Shown here one piece after another: positions 26,029-34,274 of a stretch of 38,531 bases of DNA. The stretch's first letter is position 1. The number at the start of each line of letters is the position of its first letter. The DNA is from Saprospiraceae bacterium (GTDB lineage Bacteria; Bacteroidota; Bacteroidia; Chitinophagales; Saprospiraceae). The notes below the pieces were generated by a model. The model did not search any database and had not been told where the DNA came from. It was given only the letters and a program-made list of their open reading frames with translations. Where the stretch lies: contig JALHLK010000047.1 of assembly GCA_022844565.1 (NCBI GenBank), positions 1 to 38,531 of the forward strand, written 5' to 3'. A program made the position numbers and the translations under genes.

Positions 26029-26811
26029 TTACTTCACTACATAATAGCGCTTCAACCCTCGACCCATAAAAAATGTGATAACTAAATTTATAAACAATCC
26101 GATACTTATTGCTAGAACTAAATTGACATTGCCGAGCAAAAAATATTGTGAATAAAGAAACGATGTAAAACCCAGAATACCTCCAAGCATTCCCCTTAAA
26201 ATTAACTTGGTATTTTGAATACCTTCTGTGTAATGCGTAAAAAATGCAAGAACGGAAGTCATAACAGGAAAAGGTGTAAGAATACCGCTCCAAGTAGGTC
26301 CTAATGTTTGAGCAAAATAGGTTATACCAATGACAAATAATGAAATGGTTACCATTCTCAATTGGGTGTCATATTTCAAATTTTTTGAAGTTCCTTTTTC
26401 GAGGATGTTGATTTTAGGATAATTTGCGATAGCCAAAAAAACTAAACAAAGCAAAACCAAAAACCACATATGGACATTCAATATTTGAGAAGGAAAAATA
26501 AGAATAAAACCAATGATAAAGTAACTTAAATAACTTAGAAGCAATGTTTTTAAGGGCTTAAACTTTTCTCCTAAATACATATAAGCGAAACAAAATACCA
26601 ACCAAGAAATCAACCCAATCATGATACCAGAGATCGTACTTTTTGCAAACGGAACACCTTGTTCTATCGTTATAAACACCATAATTGGACCCGCCACCCA
26701 AGGAAGACTTGCTAAAAGACCTCCTAATTCGTTACCCCATTTTTTACTAACTTTTGTGACACCATATATCACAGTGCACATTACAAAAGCTTTAATGATT
26801 GTTATCAGCAT
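26029..26811 (-). CDS. Multi-pass membrane protein of unknown function
   Basis: A 260-aa inner-membrane protein with about eight hydrophobic segments through most of its length. The N-terminus contains the motif SKKWGNELGGLLASLPWVAG, which looks like a conserved re-entrant or pore-proximal loop. A similar short motif FAQTLGPTWSGILTPFPVM starts the second half, so the protein may be an internal duplication of two four-helix halves, a layout seen in small transporters. A substrate cannot be proposed. The start is 7 bases after the hemW stop, so it is the last gene of a tight minus-strand cluster. Confidence 0.75.
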   Translation of the reverse strand: MLITIIKAFVMCTVIYGVTKVSKKWGNELGGLLASLPWVAGPIMVFITIEQGVPFAKSTISGIMIGLISWLVFCFAYMYLGEKFKPLKTLLLSYLSYFIIGFILIFPSQILNVHMWFLVLLCLVFLAIANYPKINILEKGTSKNLKYDTQLRMVTISLFVIGITYFAQTLGPTWSGILTPFPVMTSVLAFFTHYTEGIQNTKLILRGMLGGILGFTSFLYSQYFLLGNVNLVLAISIGLFINLVITFFMGRGLKRYYVVK

Positions 26812-26818
26812 ATACAGG

Positions 26819-27937
26819 TTAGTTTAGAATAAATAAATCTGATGCAATGCCGTCCGCAAAAAATTTTCCTTCTTTTGAAAGTTTTATAGTATGCTCACTT
26901 GAGTCAAGCAAAGAAGGATTGATATTTTGGACCATCTCTTTTAAGTACTTAACGTATTTTGTACCAAAGTGGGTAAGTACATATCCAAAGTCTATTCCCC
27001 AGTGTGTCCGTAGTCTTGTCATAATGTACTCATTGTATTGATCTGCTTCACTCAAGATTTCTTCATCGTAATAAGGCTGTCCATTCAGCATATTTTGTAT
27101 ATATAGGGCATTATTGGCTATATTCCATTTACGCGATTGGCCATTATAGCTATGAGCACCCGGACCAAACCCATGATAAAGCTTGTTTTGCCAATATGAT
27201 GTATTATGTTTTGAATAGTAGCCAGGTTTTCCAAAGTTTGAAATTTCATAATGATCAAATCCTGCATCTGTCAATTTATTCATTAAAATATCATATTGCT
27301 CTGTTGCCTTTTGCTCGTCCATGGTCACTTGTCCTTTTTTTACCAAATTGGCTAAAGCGGTTTTTGACTCTACCGTCAAACAATAGGATGAAATATGAGG
27401 GATAGCATATGAAATAGCCGTATCAATATTATTTCTCCACATCTCATGAGTAGTCGTAGAACTACCATATATTAAGTCAATCGTAATGTTTTCAAATGCA
27501 GGTTGTAGAAGTTCAATGGAGTTTTTAGATTGTAGACTATTATGTGCACGATTCATAAAAGAAAGATCTTCGTCGTAAAATGATTGGACACCTAAGGAAA
27601 TCCGATTAATACCAATCTCTTTCCATAGCTTTACGGTTTCTATGTTTACATCATCAGGATTGGCTTCAAGCGTTATTTCTGCATTCCCTTCAATCTGAAA
27701 ATTATCATAAATTGCCTGCATTATTGCGTTTATCTCACTTGAGGACAACAATGAAGGTGTACCCCCACCAAAATAAATAGTTGATATATCTGTTTCTTTT
27801 ACATAGTTATCTTCAGAAATTTGTCTGATGAGGCACTGAATCAAGTCAGACTTAGTCTTTAAATTGGTTGAAAAGTGAAAATTACAATAGTTACACGCTT
27901 TTCTACAATATGGTATGTGTATATATATTCCTGCCAT
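26819..27937 (-). CDS. hemW: Radical SAM heme chaperone HemW
   Basis: A 372-aa HemW-type radical SAM protein, often misannotated as oxygen-independent coproporphyrinogen oxidase; in well-studied cases it binds heme and delivers it to client enzymes. The radical SAM cluster motif CRKACNYC gives Cys11, Cys15 and Cys18 at the N-terminus. YFGGGTPSLL follows, and ITLEANPDDV and NRISLGVQSF are typical strands. The HemW-specific heme motif HNxxYW is present as HNTSYW, followed by GFGPGAHSY. A C-terminal HemN-like domain (LRTHWGIDF, FFADGIASDLFIL) ends the protein. Its start codon overlaps the stop of the methyltransferase gene by one base. A degenerate fragment of this gene lies at 22234-22412. Confidence 0.95.
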   Translation of the reverse strand: MAGIYIHIPYCRKACNYCNFHFSTNLKTKSDLIQCLIRQISEDNYVKETDISTIYFGGGTPSLLSSSEINAIMQAIYDNFQIEGNAEITLEANPDDVNIETVKLWKEIGINRISLGVQSFYDEDLSFMNRAHNSLQSKNSIELLQPAFENITIDLIYGSSTTTHEMWRNNIDTAISYAIPHISSYCLTVESKTALANLVKKGQVTMDEQKATEQYDILMNKLTDAGFDHYEISNFGKPGYYSKHNTSYWQNKLYHGFGPGAHSYNGQSRKWNIANNALYIQNMLNGQPYYDEEILSEADQYNEYIMTRLRTHWGIDFGYVLTHFGTKYVKYLKEMVQNINPSLLDSSEHTIKLSKEGKFFADGIASDLFILN

Positions 27938-29082
27938 TAATTGAAAAGCAATTGTTCTAGGTAATGTTTTCCAATTCCATATTCCGCTTTGATTTTTCTA
28001 ATTTTTTCTAAAGCATCTTTGTCAGAGACACCATTATATTCTGCTATGATCATGGTATTTTTAGCAGTATGCTCAGAAGAAATATATTCGATGATATTCG
28101 TTTTATAACCAAAATGATTTAGTAATAAGGACCTTATGGTGTCCGTAATCATCTCTGCCATTCGCTCTTCGTAAATACCAAATTTGGTAATGTCATTCTT
28201 AATCTTGATTTCTTTTCTTATCTGCTTATGACAACAAGGTGAGAGAAGGATTACTTGAGCCGAAGACAAGATACCCTTTTGAATAGCCATATCAGTAGCA
28301 ATATCACAAGCATGAAGTGCAATTAACATATCAATTTTAGAAAGTTCTACTTCCAAAATGTTGCTGGCTTCAAAATGAAGGCCCGATAAATGATGCTTTT
28401 TTGTGATTTCTTGACACAACTTTACCAAATCTTCTCTTAATTCATATCCTACTATTTTTGGGTTTTGTTGTAGGATATCGGAGTAATATGTTTGTAATGC
28501 GAAGGTCAAATATCCTTTACCCGAACCCATATCTACTATTTTTGGCTCCCCACTTTTAAGTACAACATGATGCGATATTATTTCTATAAAGCGATTTATT
28601 TGCCTAAACTTATGGTACATACTTGGCTTTACCTTCCCATTTAGGTCACAAATACCTAAATCAACCAAATAACCCACACTTGCATCAATAAAATAGTCCT
28701 TACTTTTATTATGAACTCCGAAGTTGACTTGATTTGGAGTTAAATGCTTTTTTTTACTTTTTATAATTGCAACTACCCCTTTTTTAGATTTTTTTAAAAA
28801 CAAATCATAAGAAGTTGCATATAAATCTATAAAATCATATTTGGAAGAATACGCATTAATGACTGCACTAAGTTCGGAAATGGTTTTTATTTCTGTAAAA
28901 TCTTGTGTAGCACTGAAATTACTGATTTTTAGCTTTTCAAAGCCTTCACTGTCTACAAATACCTCAATATTTGTTTTTTTCAATAGGCCTTGTTTCGGCT
29001 TATGAAAAGCTAGCTTCAAAAAAGTTTTATCAGAAATACACTTTGAAATCTCCGATACAAACTCTTCTATTTTTTCAGACAT
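27937..29082 (-). CDS. SAM-dependent methyltransferase (Methyltransf_32/METTL25-like)
   Basis: A 381-aa class I methyltransferase resembling the Methyltransf_32 group found in METTL25/RRNAD-type proteins; a substrate (possibly RNA) is not established. The N-terminal 130 residues or so are a separate domain with FHKPKQGLLKKTNIEVF. The Rossmann core (about 150-320) has motif I VDMGSGKGYLTFAL, motif II YELREDLVKLC, ALHACDIATD, and the conserved LSPCCHKQIRKE. This last element sets the group apart from ordinary methyltransferases. It starts inside the end of the upstream membrane protein gene (8-base overlap) and overlaps hemW by one base, so the three are translationally coupled. Confidence 0.85.
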   Translation of the reverse strand: MSEKIEEFVSEISKCISDKTFLKLAFHKPKQGLLKKTNIEVFVDSEGFEKLKISNFSATQDFTEIKTISELSAVINAYSSKYDFIDLYATSYDLFLKKSKKGVVAIIKSKKKHLTPNQVNFGVHNKSKDYFIDASVGYLVDLGICDLNGKVKPSMYHKFRQINRFIEIISHHVVLKSGEPKIVDMGSGKGYLTFALQTYYSDILQQNPKIVGYELREDLVKLCQEITKKHHLSGLHFEASNILEVELSKIDMLIALHACDIATDMAIQKGILSSAQVILLSPCCHKQIRKEIKIKNDITKFGIYEERMAEMITDTIRSLLLNHFGYKTNIIEYISSEHTAKNTMIIAEYNGVSDKDALEKIRKIKAEYGIGKHYLEQLLFN

Positions 29083-29689
29083 TGTTTAACTTGATGCTGT
29101 TTACGAGTTCCTTTTGGATATCTTGATTCAATTGTTTTAATAATTCATTGATTTTTAACCACTCTCTGAAATAGATGACAATACTTACAATAGCCGCAAT
29201 TACAGGAGAGGCCACAAATAATAACCAATTACCAAACCCCTCAGTCACAATAATGCCACAAATAGCCGCAATTGTCAATGTAGTAAAAGTAATAAAGGCA
29301 AGCCATACTATCTTGTTTTTGATAAAAGAGGTGTTATGCTCGGCTACCCTTTGGACTTTGTCTTTAAGTTGATTATTATCGTCAGCCATTGATTTTATAA
29401 AGTTTTCTCTATTTAATCTCAAAGCCATCGAGCCTATAAAAATAAAAAGTAAACTTAAGGCAAAAAGAAAAAAAGGAAGACTCTTGTTAAAAAAGAGTGC
29501 TGAGCCTATATTTATTAAGCCGCTCACAATAGCAAGAACGCTGGCCGCAACATCAAAATTTGTATCGTGCAACATGGCCCTCTGATTGTAATTTTCTGCT
29601 ATCATAGGGATTTTAGACAATGAAGGTGTAACTCCTTGCTCTTGCAAAAGATGATGTAGAACAAAATTTTCTTTAAAACCTGGCTTCAT
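29075..29689 (-). CDS. Four-helix membrane protein of unknown function
   Basis: A 204-aa protein with four hydrophobic segments in two pairs (about residues 45-66 and 70-88; about 125-147 and 152-172). The pairs are separated by a charged, Asn/Gln-rich helical stretch (NRENFIKSMADDNNQLKDKV). The first 40 residues and the C-terminal tail (INELLKQLNQDIQKELVNSI) are soluble and helical. No family is recognised. It is the first gene of the cluster with methyltransferase, hemW and membrane protein, overlapping the methyltransferase by 8 bases. The two-hairpin layout superficially recalls defence effectors, but no nucleotide cyclase or other partner is present. Confidence 0.7.
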   Translation of the reverse strand: MKPGFKENFVLHHLLQEQGVTPSLSKIPMIAENYNQRAMLHDTNFDVAASVLAIVSGLINIGSALFFNKSLPFFLFALSLLFIFIGSMALRLNRENFIKSMADDNNQLKDKVQRVAEHNTSFIKNKIVWLAFITFTTLTIAAICGIIVTEGFGNWLLFVASPVIAAIVSIVIYFREWLKINELLKQLNQDIQKELVNSIKLNNV

Positions 29690-29792
29690 GTGCGCATGAT
29701 TTTTTAAGATTTTTTGAAGTTGCGAATTGTAAAAGAAATCGAAATATTTTAATTTTTATAATTTCTTCCGTAAAAATATAGCTTTTCAAGTT

Positions 29793-30215
29793 TTATTCTT
29801 CGAATACTTCGATTTCTTTATAGGCTTTTACTAAATCTGTGAATTTCCCATTAAATCTTGTAGCTTTTACCATATGATTGTCTATCCAATGATAGTTACC
29901 CCCTCGAGGTTTGCCGACTAACAAGCCATGATATTTAAATCCATGTCTATTGAGCCATTCTTCAGTTACCGCTCTATGCTCTTCTGTCCTGGAAGTAAAA
30001 TATGTGATAATGTGACCTTCGTCGTACCATTTATTTGTCATATCTAATGCATCAGGATATGGTACACAGGTAACCATTCTTTCTGGCTCTTCATTTGGCA
30101 CATCGTCAGTAATCGTACCATCGATATCTATTAAATAGTTTTTGACAGACGGATCTAGAATAGGACTTAATTTTTCTCCTTTTTCGTTGACCAATTCTTT
30201 CAATTCTTGACTCAT
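29793..30215 (-). CDS. HAD-like phosphatase domain protein
   Basis: A 140-aa protein with the minimal HAD fold. The nucleophile motif is LIDIDGTITDD (Asp30, Asp32). Motif II is YFTSRT near residue 76. A conserved Lys/Arg loop, GLLVGKPRGGNYHWIDNHMV, carries the downstream acidic site (Asp near 117). Close relatives in Bacteroidota are often labelled phosphoheptose isomerase, a label the visible HAD motifs do not support. The substrate is unknown; the size fits a small phosphosugar or nucleotide phosphatase. It is transcribed with the M23 peptidase gene 35 bases upstream. Confidence 0.75.
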   Translation of the reverse strand: MSQELKELVNEKGEKLSPILDPSVKNYLIDIDGTITDDVPNEEPERMVTCVPYPDALDMTNKWYDEGHIITYFTSRTEEHRAVTEEWLNRHGFKYHGLLVGKPRGGNYHWIDNHMVKATRFNGKFTDLVKAYKEIEVFEE

Positions 30216-30250
30216 AGTTGTGTATTTATATTAAAAAATGTTTTGTAATT

Positions 30251-31096
30251 TTAATTGAATGATATAAAGTTAGCAGGATTCACAGGACTACCATTATACC
30301 ATATTTCGATATGTGCATGAGGGCCTGTGGTCATCTTGCCTGTATTTCCAATGATTGCTATTGCCTGCCCAGTTTTTATAATTTCTCCGTTTTTAACTAA
30401 AAGTGAGCTATTGTGCTTATACACGGATACGATGTTTCTAGAGTGCTGTAGTGTCACGGTATTGCCATCCCTGAGCGTCCAGTCAGAATTTACGACTATT
30501 CCCCCCATTATGGCTTTAATGGCTGTATTTTTTGGAGCAATGATATCTACCCCGAAATGTTCACTATCAGGATCAAAAGCAGCACTTATTTTGCCTGTCA
30601 ATGGTGTGGCAAACATAAGTTGACTTAATTCATTTGTTTTTTTTGCCTCATCTACATCGGCTTTAATAACAGATGTGACTGGCTGGTCTACCAAAGTCTT
30701 TGTAGCAGCCTTATCTTTTTGGATATTATTATTATTTGATTCTGTGTTATCATCAGGGCCGATATTTTTAAGCATATTACTCAATCCCTTATTATATACT
30801 TCCTGAGCTTCTACTAAATCTTCTAAATTATCCACTTTTTGTCTTAATTCGATATATTCGGCATTATTATTGATCTCACCATAACCAGGAATCATTTTTT
30901 TAATAGGCGTAAATATGATAAAAGAAATAGCTAAAGCACCAACCAATATAATAGCTGTGCTCAATAATATATACAATGACAAAAGATTAAACTTAAAAGT
31001 ATTAACCTCTTTTAAATCATCGTCATCTACAATGACAAGTCGATAATTGTCTTGTAGTCTGTCCAATAAGCTTTTCTTTTCATCAACTTCCGACAT
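30251..31096 (-). CDS. M23 family metallopeptidase, membrane-anchored
   Basis: A 281-aa peptidoglycan endopeptidase of the LytM/M23 type. It has a short acidic cytoplasmic start, one membrane segment (about 38-62), a coiled coil (about 78-110), an Asn-rich linker, and the M23 domain (about 165-281). The zinc ligands are complete: His180 and Asp184 in HFGVDI, and His262 in GPHAHIE (His260 is the second catalytic His). VYKHN (His228) supports the active site. An enzymatically active cell-wall hydrolase is therefore likely, rather than a degenerate LytM regulator. Its promoter is intertwined with that of the SprE/PorW-like gene transcribed in the other direction. Confidence 0.9.
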   Translation of the reverse strand: MSEVDEKKSLLDRLQDNYRLVIVDDDDLKEVNTFKFNLLSLYILLSTAIILVGALAISFIIFTPIKKMIPGYGEINNNAEYIELRQKVDNLEDLVEAQEVYNKGLSNMLKNIGPDDNTESNNNNIQKDKAATKTLVDQPVTSVIKADVDEAKKTNELSQLMFATPLTGKISAAFDPDSEHFGVDIIAPKNTAIKAIMGGIVVNSDWTLRDGNTVTLQHSRNIVSVYKHNSSLLVKNGEIIKTGQAIAIIGNTGKMTTGPHAHIEIWYNGSPVNPANFISFN

Positions 31097-31125
31097 TTAA
31101 CTACGTGATTTTTAAAATAATAAAA

Positions 31126-31133
31126 TATTTTTG
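31126..31133 (+). promoter_or_regulatory. -7 box of the sprE-like gene
   Basis: TATTTTTG fits TAnnTTTG, 63 bases before the first in-frame ATG. It is only two bases away from the opposing -7 box of the M23 gene. Confidence 0.5.
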
Positions 31134-31135
31134 CG

Positions 31136-31143
31136 CAAAATTA
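31136..31143 (-). promoter_or_regulatory. -7 box of the M23 peptidase gene
   Basis: On the minus strand TAATTTTG fits TAnnTTTG, 40 bases before the M23 ATG. Together with the plus-strand box it forms the near-palindrome ATTTTTGCGCAAAAT. Confidence 0.5.
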
Positions 31144-31195
31144 GTTATTAAAGAGGTTACTTTTATACCGTTTTGCATTTATTTACAAAAGATTA

Positions 31196-34100
31196 ATGAA
31201 AATTAGACAGTTAAACTATAAAATGTTAAGACTTTTTATCCTAAGTATTTCTTTTTTGGTTGTTAGTGGTTGTGTTACTACCAAGAAAAAGGGAGATGTT
31301 TCGAAGTTAAAGAAATTCTATCACAATGTTACATCAGAATACAATGGCTATTTCAATGCCAATGAACTCATGGTGGAAAGTGAGCGAATTTTGCGTGAGA
31401 GTAATCAAGACAATTACTCTAAAATGTTGAATGTTATAGATTATGGTGGCGTCTCAGATCCGAAAATTGTATACCCTCAATTGGACAAAGCTATAGAAAA
31501 AGTGACAACAGTTGCTGCTTTGCATGTCCCAGGTGATTGGGTAGATAATTGTTATGTGCTTATGGGCAAGGCTCAGTATATGAAGCAAGATTTTGCATCT
31601 TCAGTAGAAACTTTAGAGTATTTTCAAAGCGCTTTCAATCCCTCTAATCCTTATGGTAGAAATTATCAAAAGAAAAGGTTGAAAGCTGGATCTGCACAAG
31701 CCAACAAAGAAAGGGCAAAAGAAAGACAGGAAAAACAAAAAGAAGTACTTGATGCCCGAAAAACTAAAGATAAAGAAAGAGCAGATGCTCGTAAAGAATT
31801 AGATAAGCAAAGAGAACAACAGACTAAGGAGCGCGAAGCAGCAGCTAAAGCTAGAAAATCATCTTCAAATAGTAGAGGTGCTTCTTCTACTTCAGGCACC
31901 AGAGGCAGCTCTAGATCTACTAAAACCTCTACCCCGCGAACCACACGAGCTACAAATAAACCCGCTCAAACTACTGTTAAACCTGAAATAAAAACTGAAA
32001 ATATTGATTCTACGGCTCTTAGTGCCCAAACTTCACCAGAAGTCGCTGCTGCAAAACCAAATGAAAAATCTGTAGAAAAACCAGCGCAAAAACCATTGGC
32101 TTTACCAAAAGAGTACAGCGACGGTACGTCTTATAATGAAGGATTATTGTATTTAGCTATGGCATATACGAGGATGGAAAAATTTTCAAATGCTGAATAT
32201 CTACTGAAAAGATTGACCGAAATCCATGGTCATACAGACGAAGTGAAAAAAGGTATGCCTCCTGCTTTTGCTGATTTGATGGTCAGAGCAGGCAAGTATG
32301 AAGAAGCTATCCCTTATCTCGAGCAGGCCATCAAAACTACCAAAAGAAAAGAATTAAAAGGAAGATACAATTTTATTATTGGTCAGATTTTACAAGAAAG
32401 GGGAGACTTTAGAAATGCCGCGCAATACTTTGCAAGAGCCTCAAAATCGTCAGGACGAAATTTTAAGATGAGTTTTATGGCTGATTTATATGAAATTAAA
32501 AATAATGCCATCAGTGGCGGTCGCTCCGCATCATCTGTAGCAGGCCAATTGGAAAAATTGCTCAAACAAGAAAAAAATAAAGAATACCAAGATCAAATAT
32601 ACTTCGCAATGGCTGAAGTAGAAATGAGTAGAAATAATGAAGAAAAGGCTAAAGAATATTTCTCAAAGAGTGTAGCTCAAAATTCAGCAAATCCTACTTT
32701 AAAATCAGAAGCATATTATCAAATTGCTCAAATGTATTTACCTAATAAAAAGTATGACAAAGCGAAATTGTATATTGATTCTTGCCTGATAAGTCTGCCT
32801 GAATTGGACGAAAGATATCCTGAATTATCCAGTTTATCACAGAAGCTCACCACTACAGCAAAATTTATGCAAGTTGTAACTGAAATGGATTCCGTTATCT
32901 CTTTAAGTAAACTGAGTAAAGAAGAGTTAAGAAAAATTGCGATTCAACGAAGAAAGAACAATGAATTAGCTTCAACTACTCCTACTGACGCTGGTAAAAA
33001 CTCTAATCTTCAAAATGTCTCAACACGTTCGCTGATGGGTAGTAGTTCGTTTTTTGCTTACAATCCATTGAATGTAGAGAGAGGTCGAAATGATTTTAGA
33101 GCAAAATGGGGTACAATGACACTTCAAGATAATTGGAGAAGATCTGCCAAAGTCAATAATGAAGTTGCAGCTGATAATAAAGAAACCAATGATGCTGATC
33201 AAAAAAGAGCCGATAGCAATCAAATGGATGATGAAGAATTTAATCAAATCATGGCAGATGTCCCTATGACTGAAGAAAGTCTAGAAATAGCGAAGAAAAA
33301 ATTACATAACGCCCTATTTGAAGTAGGAAAATCGGCTAAATTAGATCTTGATGACTCTGCATTGAGCAACCAATATCTCGAAAGATTGATTAATGAAGCT
33401 CCAAATCACGCTCAAAAACTTGATATCTTATACCTTTTATATAGAAACTATTTTGAATCAAATGATATGACAAATGCCAATAGGATCAAAAATCTTATTC
33501 TTAGTTTATATCCAGATTCGAATTATGCAAAAATCATCAATGATCCAAATTACGCTAAGGCATTGGCAGATAAGGTAGTTACACTTGATAAATTTTACGA
33601 TATAACCTATCAGTATTTCGAAAGTAAAGATTACAACACCGTTTTATCCCGAATAGAGGAAGGTATCATTAATTATGGTGCCAATAACAATTATATGCCG
33701 AAATTTTCCCTACTTAAAGCGCTAAGTATTGGGAATACAAAAGGAAAAGAGGCCTACGTAGATGCTTTACAAGAAACAATAGTAAGATATCCTAGTGCCC
33801 CAGAAACAATTAAGGCCAAAGAAATAATGAGATTTCTTAAAGGAGATGAAGCTGCATTTAATGAAGTAAATGTCGAACAAATCGAAGAGGAATTTACAAA
33901 AGACGATAATGAAAGGCACTATGTAGTTGTTGTCTTATTTGATTATACGGATGAAGTCTTACAAAAAGCTAAAATTGCGGTCAACGACTACAACAAAGAG
34001 TATTATCGTCTACAGAAGTTACAAATTGGTGAGCAAGCTTTAAGTAAAGATGAGAATACACAGCTTTTATTAGTGCGAAGTTTCGATAATTTTTCAAAAG

Positions 34101-34261
34101 CTAATGATTATTATCTTGGTGCTTACAAAGATTTGGAGAAATTTATTCCTAAAACTGTAGCCGGATATGAGTTGTATCCAATATCACAAAAGAATTTTAG
34201 AAAAATGATCACACAACGATCACACAATAAGTACCGAGCATTTTTCGAGAGTAAATACTAA
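31196..34261 (+). CDS. SprE/PorW-like T9SS lipoprotein with TPR repeats
   Basis: A 1021-aa outer-membrane lipoprotein resembling gliding-motility SprE / PorW, which links the T9SS motor to the secretion pore. The signal peptide ends in the lipobox VVSGC (Cys26); starting at Met10 (base 31223) would give a tighter signal. The start of the mature part, KKFYHNVTSEYNGYFNANEL, is the family hallmark. TPR-like repeats follow (about 75-150 and 305-560), then an extended domain to the end (YELYPISQKNFRKMI). Between about residues 155 and 300 there is a long Lys/Glu/Arg coiled coil followed by a Ser/Thr/Pro-rich tract. The window contains two proteins with T9SS sorting domains that could be its clients. 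Confidence 0.85.
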   Translation: MKIRQLNYKMLRLFILSISFLVVSGCVTTKKKGDVSKLKKFYHNVTSEYNGYFNANELMVESERILRESNQDNYSKMLNVIDYGGVSDPKIVYPQLDKAIEKVTTVAALHVPGDWVDNCYVLMGKAQYMKQDFASSVETLEYFQSAFNPSNPYGRNYQKKRLKAGSAQANKERAKERQEKQKEVLDARKTKDKERADARKELDKQREQQTKEREAAAKARKSSSNSRGASSTSGTRGSSRSTKTSTPRTTRATNKPAQTTVKPEIKTENIDSTALSAQTSPEVAAAKPNEKSVEKPAQKPLALPKEYSDGTSYNEGLLYLAMAYTRMEKFSNAEYLLKRLTEIHGHTDEVKKGMPPAFADLMVRAGKYEEAIPYLEQAIKTTKRKELKGRYNFIIGQILQERGDFRNAAQYFARASKSSGRNFKMSFMADLYEIKNNAISGGRSASSVAGQLEKLLKQEKNKEYQDQIYFAMAEVEMSRNNEEKAKEYFSKSVAQNSANPTLKSEAYYQIAQMYLPNKKYDKAKLYIDSCLISLPELDERYPELSSLSQKLTTTAKFMQVVTEMDSVISLSKLSKEELRKIAIQRRKNNELASTTPTDAGKNSNLQNVSTRSLMGSSSFFAYNPLNVERGRNDFRAKWGTMTLQDNWRRSAKVNNEVAADNKETNDADQKRADSNQMDDEEFNQIMADVPMTEESLEIAKKKLHNALFEVGKSAKLDLDDSALSNQYLERLINEAPNHAQKLDILYLLYRNYFESNDMTNANRIKNLILSLYPDSNYAKIINDPNYAKALADKVVTLDKFYDITYQYFESKDYNTVLSRIEEGIINYGANNNYMPKFSLLKALSIGNTKGKEAYVDALQETIVRYPSAPETIKAKEIMRFLKGDEAAFNEVNVEQIEEEFTKDDNERHYVVVVLFDYTDEVLQKAKIAVNDYNKEYYRLQKLQIGEQALSKDENTQLLLVRSFDNFSKANDYYLGAYKDLEKFIPKTVAGYELYPISQKNFRKMITQRSHNKYRAFFESKY

Positions 34262-34274
34262 AATACTTCTAGGT

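Noticed and set aside
29075-29689. Pycsar/CBASS-type membrane effector
   Set aside because: The transmembrane layout is only superficially similar; there is no cyclase or other defence gene nearby, and the neighbours are housekeeping-like.
29793-30215. Phosphoheptose isomerase
   Set aside because: The DIDGT and FTSRT motifs indicate a HAD-type fold, not a SIS-domain isomerase.
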